Of a stretch of DNA of 11,588 bases, positions 6,167-11,588 are shown piece after piece. The notes beneath the pieces were generated by a model, which worked only from the letters and a program-made list of their open reading frames with translations, was not told where the DNA came from and ran no database searches. Position 1 is the stretch's first letter; every line of letters starts with the position of its first letter. A program made the position numbers and the translations under genes. Location: NCBI GenBank assembly GCA_964646075.1, contig CAZYBZ010000017.1, forward strand, positions 1-11,588, written 5' to 3'. The DNA is from JAYENY01 sp964646075. GTDB taxonomy: Bacteria; Patescibacteriota; Minisyncoccia; Minisyncoccales; PEYH01.

Positions 6167-7807
6167 TTAAGTTCTTCTTAATCTCGAAGACAAGAACTCT
6201 TTCAATAAATAAACTTCTGGAGATTTTAATAAAAAAGAGGCTAAGAGATATACTAAAACTGCAACGATTGCCGCGCCTGCGGTTTGAGAAAAAATGCCCA
6301 CAAAAGTTGAGGTCTCCAAAAATAAATCAAAAAAGCGAAGGGAAAAATAAGCAACCACCACTGTTGGTAAAGTGGCTAAAACCGTTCTTAGAATAGTTTG
6401 AAAAATTTCTTTTTGTTTTGCGACAGTAATTTTTCTGTGAAAAAAATAAAAAAGTAAGACAAATTGAACAATCCCAGCAACTGAATAGGCTAAGGGTAAT
6501 CCAATAATGCTTATATTGTTCAAATTCTCCAATTTTAAGACATCAACTAAAAAATTGCTAAAAAAATTAGAAGTTTTTAAAAGCTCAACAAAAAGGAAAG
6601 ATAAGCCGATATTTAAGCTCACGGTTATTAAACTTATTAGGGCTGGTGTCTTGGTATTACGGGTAGCAAAAAATGCTTTAGATAACAAAAGGCTTAAACC
6701 GTAGGCGAATAAACTCAACGAGAAGATGCCCAAAGAAGCAGCGGTCAATCGAGTATCTATCCAGCCAAATTGACCGGTTCCAAAAACAATTCTGACAAGA
6801 TAGGCTCTAAAAATAAAAAATAGAACACTGACTGGAATAATCAAAAAAACAATTAAGCAGAAGGTTGAAGATAATTTCTTGAAGAAATCATCCATTTTTC
6901 CTTCTGAGTAGACGCTCGAAAGAGCAGGGAAAACAGCTGTTGAAAAAGGTATCGCCAAAAGGATAAGTCCTGCGCTACTGAGATTATTAGCTAAATTAAA
7001 AATAGTCACGGAGCCAATGGCTAGAGTTGAAGCAATAGCAGTTACCACTATTAAATTAATCTGAGAAGCAAGCAGAGCAAAAGAGCGAGGTAACATCAAT
7101 CTAAAAACTTTCTTTAAACCAGGGTGAAAGAAAATAATCTTCTTTCTAGGTTGGACGCCTAGGGCAAAGAAAATAGGTATTTGAATAATCAGGTGAAGGC
7201 TAGCGCCCAAAACCACCCCCCATGCCAAACCGGTCAAGCCAATCCTTGGGACGAAAACTAAAATACCAAAGATAATGCCTAGATTATACATAATGGGGGC
7301 TAGAGCGGTAATTAAAAATCGAGAGAAAACTTGTAATATCCCGCTTATAATATTGCTTGCCCCTAAAAGAATTGGACTTAAAAACATGATCCGAGTCAAT
7401 AAAACAGTCATTTCTCTTTTCTCCTCTCCAAAACCTGGCGCTATCAAAGAGATTAATTGGGGCGCAAAAATAAACAAGAAAACAGAGACTGTAATGAAAA
7501 TCAAGAAAAGCAAATTAAAAATATTAGCTAAAAACTTTTTTGCCTCTTCCTTGTCTTTTACCCAATAAAAATTGAAAACTGGGATAATGGCCGCGGAAAT
7601 CGCTCCCATTATCAAGACAGCCGTAATAAAATCTGGAATTCTAAAAGCGGCATAATAGACATCTAGCTCTAATCCGGCACCAAACTTCCCTGCCAGGAGA
7701 CGATCTCTAAATAATCCTAAAAAGGCACTTCCAAGACTGGCTACCCCTAAAATTAAAGCAGCAGTAGAGATTTTACCAGTTTTAATACTGAGAATTCTTT
7801 TAATCAT
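6167..7807 (-). CDS. murJ: Lipid II flippase MurJ (MviN family)
   Basis: MurJ moves lipid-linked peptidoglycan precursor (lipid II) across the cytoplasmic membrane. The 546-residue protein is hydrophobic throughout, consistent with the family's roughly 14 TM helices. It opens with the MviN signature: RDRLLA (34-39), FGAG (42-45), D49 and AFRIPD (54-59). Family-like loops follow, such as FSTAVFPALSSVY after the eighth helix. Aligned by eye to E. coli MurJ from memory, R24 and D39 correspond to R34 and D49. The essential R18 falls at A28 and R270 at N275, so two key arginines seem replaced. It could be another MOP-superfamily flippase, but the N-terminal motif favours MurJ. It is first in its run, divergent from rnpB. 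Confidence 0.9.
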   Translation of the reverse strand: MIKRILSIKTGKISTAALILGVASLGSAFLGLFRDRLLAGKFGAGLELDVYYAAFRIPDFITAVLIMGAISAAIIPVFNFYWVKDKEEAKKFLANIFNLLFLIFITVSVFLFIFAPQLISLIAPGFGEEKREMTVLLTRIMFLSPILLGASNIISGILQVFSRFLITALAPIMYNLGIIFGILVFVPRIGLTGLAWGVVLGASLHLIIQIPIFFALGVQPRKKIIFFHPGLKKVFRLMLPRSFALLASQINLIVVTAIASTLAIGSVTIFNLANNLSSAGLILLAIPFSTAVFPALSSVYSEGKMDDFFKKLSSTFCLIVFLIIPVSVLFFIFRAYLVRIVFGTGQFGWIDTRLTAASLGIFSLSLFAYGLSLLLSKAFFATRNTKTPALISLITVSLNIGLSFLFVELLKTSNFFSNFLVDVLKLENLNNISIIGLPLAYSVAGIVQFVLLFYFFHRKITVAKQKEIFQTILRTVLATLPTVVVAYFSLRFFDLFLETSTFVGIFSQTAGAAIVAVLVYLLASFLLKSPEVYLLKEFLSSRLRRT

Positions 7808-7816
7808 TGCAGTACT

Positions 7817-7845
7817 ATCTTAATATTTTTTTCCTAATTTTACAA
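7817..7845 (-). promoter_or_regulatory. Candidate murJ promoter
   Basis: On the minus strand TTGTAA (7845-7840) and TAAGAT (7822-7817) are 17 nt apart, each matching four of six consensus bases, just upstream of the murJ ATG at 7807. If used, the leader would be only a few nucleotides, which suits a gene without a Shine-Dalgarno. The match is modest and the region is AT-rich. Confidence 0.35.
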
Positions 7846-7929
7846 ATAAGATATCGGTGCATTGAATCGCATTCACGCTAAACTGGCAAACCTGTGCCTC
7901 TCTCGGTCACTTCAAGTCTTTTTGAAAAT

Positions 7930-7959
7930 TTGACAAGTAGTGAGTAATCTTGGTATAGT
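7930..7959 (+). promoter_or_regulatory. rnpB promoter
   Basis: A perfect -35 TTGACA (7930-7935) is followed by an 18-nt spacer and -10 TATAGT (7954-7959). The TGG just before it (7951-7953) forms an extended -10. The predicted start, about 7 nt on at 7966, coincides with the first base of the P1 helix of the RNase P RNA. That agreement supports both calls. Confidence 0.82.
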
Positions 7960-7965
7960 TTAAAA

Positions 7966-8307
7966 GCTCAAGTAGGCGAGGCAATCGCCGAGCACATAAT
8001 ATTTTATATGCTCGGAGGAAGGTCCGAACACCTAGTCGTTCCTTATAATGACACAGGTAGCGGGTAACACCCGTCGTCCGTGAGGATAGAGGTGCGAACA
8101 GTGACGTCAATGCCCGAAAGGGCTGAGACGCCAACTAGATAACTTATTGTCTAGTTGGTGAATCCTGAAGGTAACTTTAGGAATGAAACGGCTAAACCCT
8201 TACCCGGGTGCAAGAGCAAACATAGTCGCTCGCATGACCCCAAGAGCAATCAAGGGGCTAGATAGATGATTGCCTAAAACAGAATTCGGCCTATTGTCTG
8301 CTTAAGC
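7966..8307 (+). ncRNA. rnpB: RNase P RNA (A-type-like, reduced)
   Basis: This is the catalytic RNA that matures tRNA 5' ends. Conserved parts are in order: P1 (7966-7975 with 8298-8307, ten pairs with one mismatch and a G-U), P2 (GGCAAT with ATTGTC), P3 hairpin (GAGCA..TGCTC), and conserved region I GAGGAAGGTCCG (8016-8027). A GCCCGAAAGGGC hairpin and a long P12-like hairpin (CCAACTAGA / TCTAGTTGG) follow. Then come the TTACCCGG..GCAAGAGCAAACATAG block, the P18 hairpin CCCC..GGGG, and the 3' signature ACAGAATTCGGCCTAT (8278-8294). Between CAAACATAG and P18 there are only about 13 nt, so P16/P17 and the partner P6 are missing and no GGU is present in L15. A near-invariant P4 pair is also changed (see findings). 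It is the only clear plus-strand gene here. Confidence 0.96.
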
Positions 8308-8315
8308 AGAGAGAA

Positions 8316-8343
8316 AATCCTCTTTTAGAGGATTTTTTCTTTA
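8316..8343 (+). terminator. rnpB terminator, possibly bidirectional
   Basis: The 8-bp stem AATCCTCT / AGAGGATT (8316-8323, 8327-8334) with loop TTT is followed by TTTTCTTTAT. On the minus strand the same stem is followed by TTTTCTC, so it may also stop transcripts leaving rnhA, whose stop codon is 24 nt away. Confidence 0.87.
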
Positions 8344-8366
8344 TCCAAACAGGTTGGCACTCGTGA

Positions 8367-8807
8367 TTAGAGTAATCTACCATTCATCTTGTCTCTATCC
8401 AGCGCCTGATTAGCTAATTGATCAGCTCTTTTATTTTGCTCTCGAGGAATAAATTTAAAATCTAGCCTGCCAAAATCAACCATAAGGTTCCAGGCTTGAA
8501 TAAATAGTTCTTGAATCCTCGGCTCTTTAATTCTATATTTCCCAGTTAATTGAGAAACTACAAGCTCAGAATCAGCTTTTACCTCTATCTCGCAGTTCTT
8601 AACTTTTTGTTTACCAAAAAGAGTTTTAACTTTTTTTAAAGCAAAAATTACGGCCTGATATTCAGCCTCATTGTTCGTTCCCTCGCTGATTGTCTTAGAA
8701 TACTCTTTTAAGACTTGGCCATTAGCGCCAGATATTACTACCCCGATAGCAGATGGTCCGGGATTTCCTCGCGATGCTCCATCTGTATAAATAATTATTT
8801 TACTCAT
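8367..8807 (-). CDS. rnhA: Ribonuclease HI-family protein
   Basis: RNase HI cleaves the RNA strand of RNA-DNA hybrids, removing R-loops and primers. The 146-residue protein is one RNase H fold with all four acidic residues: D9 in YTDGASRGNPG, E49 in TNNEAEY, D79 in KADSELV and D129 in NKRADQLANQAL. The NNEAEY and ADSELVV forms match the RNase HI-like subgroup common in Gram-positives, archaea and CPR rather than the E. coli type; the basic protrusion of the E. coli enzyme is not evident. There is no N-terminal hybrid-binding domain. Its ATG overlaps the stop of the RecJ-like gene (ATGA), so the two are probably translationally coupled and act in the same replication/repair setting. Confidence 0.93.
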   Translation of the reverse strand: MSKIIIYTDGASRGNPGPSAIGVVISGANGQVLKEYSKTISEGTNNEAEYQAVIFALKKVKTLFGKQKVKNCEIEVKADSELVVSQLTGKYRIKEPRIQELFIQAWNLMVDFGRLDFKFIPREQNKRADQLANQALDRDKMNGRLL

Positions 8808-9988
8808 AGTTCTTTAGAAAAATATTCTTCCAAACAATCTTTAAATTTAATGAGATTTTTATTTTGCAAACGACAACCACAAGCTGGAGCGTGACCGCCA
8901 TAAGCTTCTAAAAATTTTTTACAATAAGCCATCGCAGCAACGCCATCAAAATTTTTCGGTAAACGAGCCGAACCAATGCTTTCCTTCTCCCCTTTTCTAA
9001 AAAGAAAAATTGGTTTTTTGTAAATCCGAAGAAGCTTAGAAGCGACCACTCCTAATGATGGTCCTGGCCAGTGTTTATTTGCTTCAAAGATTATAATTAA
9101 ATTTTCTTGCATCTTATCTATCTTCTGAGACAATTCTTCAACCGTTGCCATAACTAAAGCTTTTTTTTCTTGATTCTGTTTTATTAATTTCTGAGCTAAG
9201 ATTTTCGCCTTCTTCGGAGAATCTTCTATTAAAAGAAGATATGCTTCAGCGAGATGTTCTTTTAGCCGACCGCTGTTCAAGGGGGCAATAATTTTTTGAA
9301 AAACATCACTGTCTATTTGAACATCTGCTTCGCCTAACTCAATTAAAGCCAAAAGCCCTTCTCTCCGAGTCGTAAGCAAGGCATTCATCCCTTTATCAAC
9401 TAACTCTCGATTATCTTCTTCCAAAGGCATCTGGTCGGAGAGGGTCGCTAAGGCAACTAATTCCAATAATTTTTCCTGTACTAACTGAGGATGTTTTGTC
9501 TGCGACAAAACACATTCAGCTACCTTATAGACCACTCCAGTGGCGGCGAAGTCTTTGAAAGGATAGGTCTCCCCTTCTTGCTTAGGGTCAATAATAAAAG
9601 CCGCTTCAGGCAACTTGCCTAATGACTGATGGTGGTCAATAATAATTACTTCAAACCCCATTTTTTTAGCTCTTTCAACCTCCTTAAAATTAGTAATACC
9701 ACAATCAACAAGAAAAAATAAAGCTGGTGGCTCACTATCAAAAAAATCAAGAGCAATATCGCTTAATCCGTGACCTTCTTGCTCTTTATCGGGGAAATAA
9801 GCTCTTAAATTTTTCTTTTCAATATATAGGGGGTTCAAAAGCTCAAAAAGTTCTTTGAGAATAATAACCGAAGAAATGCCGTCTAAGTCAGTATCGCCAA
9901 AAATTATTAATTTCTCGCCTTTTGAAGCCGCCGTAAGAATTCTTTGGCTAACCTCTTCTGTCCCCTTGGGATAAGATATCTGTTTCAT
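8804..9988 (-). CDS. RecJ-like DHH/DHHA1 phosphoesterase (short form)
   Basis: DHH-family proteins of the RecJ branch are Mn2+-dependent 5'-3' single-strand nucleases of DNA repair. Motifs are in order: GDTDLDG (31-37, metal-binding D32/D34/D36), VDCG (D95), DHH (118-120), and the C-terminal DHHA1 signature GGHAPACG (364-371). At 394 residues it is much shorter than classical RecJ (about 570 in E. coli), and the C-terminal OB-fold and extra domains are missing. Core DHH and DHHA1 modules are complete. It could be an exonuclease or a related enzyme such as a nanoRNase. The long RecJ-type spacing between DHH and DHHA1, and its place between pgk and rnhA, favour a RecJ-like role. It starts 4 nt after the pgk stop. 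No symbol is given because of the shortened architecture. Confidence 0.85.
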   Translation of the reverse strand: MKQISYPKGTEEVSQRILTAASKGEKLIIFGDTDLDGISSVIILKELFELLNPLYIEKKNLRAYFPDKEQEGHGLSDIALDFFDSEPPALFFLVDCGITNFKEVERAKKMGFEVIIIDHHQSLGKLPEAAFIIDPKQEGETYPFKDFAATGVVYKVAECVLSQTKHPQLVQEKLLELVALATLSDQMPLEEDNRELVDKGMNALLTTRREGLLALIELGEADVQIDSDVFQKIIAPLNSGRLKEHLAEAYLLLIEDSPKKAKILAQKLIKQNQEKKALVMATVEELSQKIDKMQENLIIIFEANKHWPGPSLGVVASKLLRIYKKPIFLFRKGEKESIGSARLPKNFDGVAAMAYCKKFLEAYGGHAPACGCRLQNKNLIKFKDCLEEYFSKEL

Positions 9989-9992
9989 ATAT

Positions 9993-11171
9993 TTATTGCT
10001 TTAATACCTCTATTCCTGGTAATTTTTTACCACTTAAAAATTCTAACATTGCTCCGCCGCCAGTAGAGATGTAAGAAAATTTATCTCGTAAATTATTAGC
10101 TGCTAAAAAAGCATTCGTCTCGCCACCGCCAACCACTGAAAAAGCGCTGGTTCTTAAAATAGCGCTAGCAATAGCTAGGGTTCCATTAGCAAACCTTTCG
10201 TCTTCAATGTAGCCAAGAGGACCGTTCCAGATGACTGTCTTCGCTTCTTCAAGAATATCCGAAAAGATTCTAATCGTCTCTGGCCCAATATCAAACATTT
10301 GTTCTTCATTGCGAATCTTGCCGACCGCTGTCTGACGCAGATAATTCTCTTGATGATTTTTCAAGCCCACCATGGCATCTATTGGTAAATGAAGTTTTGG
10401 ATTGGTAAGTTCAAGCTCAGCCAAATCTTTCTCCACTCCTTGACCTAAAGAGAAACCAGAGATAGATATTTTTTTAACCGCCAAGATAACCGGCCCAATC
10501 ATTCCGCCAAGTAGTAAATGGTCAGCTATTTTCAAAAAATTCATCAGGCAAGGAATCTTTGTTCCTATTTTGGCTCCTCCTAAAACAAAAACTATTGATC
10601 GTTCCGATTTTGCTGTAACAGAAGATAGGGTTTTAATCTCCTCTTCCAAAAGAAATCCTGCTCCATAGGGTAGATATTTAGGAATACCAACGACTGAAGC
10701 GTGTTTGCGATGACAAATACCAAAAGCATCATTAATATAAATATCAGCTAAAGAGGCTAGCTCTTTAGCGAAAAGATTATCATTTGAGAACTCTTCTAAG
10801 TAAAATCTTAAATTCTCTAGTAAGACAATCTCGCCTGGCTTCATCTTCTTTATCATCCTTTCTACTTTTTTCCCCTTGCTATCATTCACGAATTTTACTT
10901 CTTTTCCTAACAAATCCGACAATCTTTTAGCAATAAGAGATAGGCTAAGATTTTTCTTTTTACCTTTTTCTCCTAGCATCTTTTGTGGACGACCAAGATG
11001 ACTAATTAAGATTATTTTTGCTCCGCTTTCTATTAAAAATTCAATACTAGGCAAGGATTTTCTAATTCTAAAATCATCAACTATTTTCCCTTTTTTGTCT
11101 AAAGGAACATCAAAATTAGTTCTTAAAATCACTTTTTTGTCTTTAAACTTAAAATCTTTAAGCGTTTTCAT
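9993..11171 (-). CDS. pgk: Phosphoglycerate kinase
   Basis: PGK converts 1,3-bisphosphoglycerate and ADP to 3-phosphoglycerate and ATP in lower glycolysis. The 392-residue protein is full length. Substrate-side motifs: RTNFDVP (17-23), R35, SHLGRP (57-62), LENLRF (118-123), DAFGICHRKHAS (148-159, R155). Nucleotide-side motifs: GGAKIGTK (198-205), WNGPLGYIE, GGGET (348-352), STGGGA (369-374), and the end LPGIEVL. Departures from the usual family strings are RTNFDVP for RVDxNVP, GTK for SDK and GGGET for GGGD[ST]; the reactive lysine and arginines are kept. Downstream RecJ-like and rnhA genes are tightly packed behind it. The 51-nt upstream gap holds 7-bp repeats but no clear promoter. Confidence 0.97.
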   Translation of the reverse strand: MKTLKDFKFKDKKVILRTNFDVPLDKKGKIVDDFRIRKSLPSIEFLIESGAKIILISHLGRPQKMLGEKGKKKNLSLSLIAKRLSDLLGKEVKFVNDSKGKKVERMIKKMKPGEIVLLENLRFYLEEFSNDNLFAKELASLADIYINDAFGICHRKHASVVGIPKYLPYGAGFLLEEEIKTLSSVTAKSERSIVFVLGGAKIGTKIPCLMNFLKIADHLLLGGMIGPVILAVKKISISGFSLGQGVEKDLAELELTNPKLHLPIDAMVGLKNHQENYLRQTAVGKIRNEEQMFDIGPETIRIFSDILEEAKTVIWNGPLGYIEDERFANGTLAIASAILRTSAFSVVGGGETNAFLAANNLRDKFSYISTGGGAMLEFLSGKKLPGIEVLKQ

Positions 11172-11192
11172 AGAAAATTAAAATAAATAATT

Positions 11193-11213
11193 GATTAACG
11201 ATTAACGATTAAT
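11193..11213. repeat. Three 7-bp tandem units upstream of pgk
   Basis: GATTAAC, GATTAAC, GATTAAT stand head to tail in the 51-nt gap between the partial right-edge gene and pgk. On the coding (minus) strand the unit reads GTTAATC, about 20 nt before the pgk ATG. Function unknown; an operator or a slippage product are both possible. Confidence 0.65.
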
Positions 11214-11222
11214 AATAATTAA

Positions 11223-11588
11223 TTAATCAAATTCTACCTTCTCTCCCGGCTTTAAAATGCCACTCTGCTTGTCTTGTTTTCTTGAATCAGGTTTTTTAAG
11301 AGCGTCGCTAATAACATCTTTGAGAGCGCTCGTATCTACTATTCTCCTCTGCCTATTTTGCTCTTTTTTCTTTTTCCAAGGAGTCACAAATGAAATCGGC
11401 TTTTTCGCAATCGCTTCTTTTAAAGAAATCTCTGGCTTTGGTTTAACTTCTAAAGACGAGGAAGAGTTAGTTCTTAGAGCGGGTCTTGGAGCGGGTCTTG
11501 GAGCGGGTCTTGGAGCGGGTCTTGGAGCGGATCTTGGAGAGGATCTTGGAGCGGATCTTGGAGAAAAGGTTCGATGTGGCCCTAGAGG
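11223..11588 (-). CDS. C-terminal part of an unrecognised low-complexity protein
   Basis: The frame is open from the window edge to TAA at 11225-11223 and gives the last 121 residues of a longer protein. The visible part has three sections. First is a Pro/Arg/Ser/Ala stretch with repeating PRPA/PRSA units (encoded at 11478-11561). Next is a Ser-rich and Lys-rich linker with EVKPKPEISLKEAIAKKPIS and KKKKEQNQRR. Last is a short helical tail ending in SGILKPGEKVEFD. It has no membrane segment and looks disordered and strongly basic. No family is recognised. It precedes pgk by 51 nt in the same direction, so it may be in the same operon. That it is coding is fairly sure: the repeat period is a multiple of three and the frame stays open. 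Confidence 0.7.
   Translation of the reverse strand, partial: PLGPHRTFSPRSAPRSSPRSAPRPAPRPAPRPAPRPALRTNSSSSLEVKPKPEISLKEAIAKKPISFVTPWKKKKEQNRQRRIVDTSALKDVISDALKKPDSRKQDKQSGILKPGEKVEFD
11478..11561 (-). repeat. Seven 12-bp tandem repeats coding for PR(P/S)(A/S)
   Basis: On the plus strand the unit AGCGGGTCTTGG is repeated four times exactly (11478-11525). It is followed by AGCGGATCTTGG, AGAGGATCTTGG and AGCGGATCTTGG (11526-11561). Translated on the minus strand each unit gives four residues (PRPA, SRPA or SRPS depending on phase). The exact copies adjoin the variant ones, which points to recent slippage or unequal exchange, and the 12-bp unit keeps the frame. Confidence 0.92.

Noticed and set aside
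7907..8134. 75-codon minus-strand open frame
   Set aside because: It lies antisense over the rnpB promoter and 5' half. The RNA gene is far better supported.
1..11588. CRISPR arrays, insertion sequences, defence islands, riboswitches
   Set aside because: I looked for regular spaced repeats, transposase motifs, terminal inverted repeats and long structured leaders and found none. The repeats present are short-period tandems.

Overview
This AT-rich, gene-dense window looks like a genome of the Candidate Phyla Radiation (Patescibacteria), most likely a parcubacterium-like lineage. The assignment is an inference. It rests on short intergenic gaps, start codons mostly without a Shine-Dalgarno sequence, tRNA genes without an encoded CCA, a pared-down RNase P RNA, a short RecJ-like protein, and the mix of division, translation and envelope genes. 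RF2 is intact and its frameshift control uses UGA, so UGA is a stop codon here. That argues against the Gracilibacteria/Absconditabacteria code, in which UGA is glycine.

Almost everything is on the minus strand, so the text follows transcription from right to left. At the right edge is the C-terminus of an unrecognised protein (11223-11588) with a Pro-Arg-Pro-Ala repeat encoded by seven 12-bp units. Next come pgk, a RecJ-like DHH phosphoesterase gene and an RNase HI gene, packed with a 4-nt gap and a 4-nt overlap. The RNase P RNA gene (rnpB) follows on the plus strand, with its own promoter and terminator. It is convergent with rnhA and divergent from murJ. Then come murJ (lipid II flippase) and lepA (EF-4).

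The most distinctive block is 3671 to 661, which reads as one transcription unit: FtsB/DivIC-like gene, tRNA-Gly(CCC), tRNA-Thr(CGT), prfB, ftsE, ftsX, tRNA-Gln(CTG), terminator. The FtsB-like stop codon lies inside the tRNA-Gly gene. prfB starts 17 nt after the tRNA-Thr gene, and its complete reading frame (365 codons) needs the classic CTT-TGA +1 frameshift. prfB also overlaps ftsE. Translation termination, three C34 tRNAs and divisome parts are thus tied together on one RNA, where tRNA processing would decide the fate of the flanking mRNAs.

At the left end, a strong sigma70-type promoter faces a stretch with no intact ORF and then a broken radC gene. That gene has an internal stop and an internal deletion whose join carries a 12-nt microhomology-like overlap. 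No mobile element, CRISPR array or clear defence system is visible. The unusual content lies in gene arrangement and RNA biology rather than in a new enzyme system.
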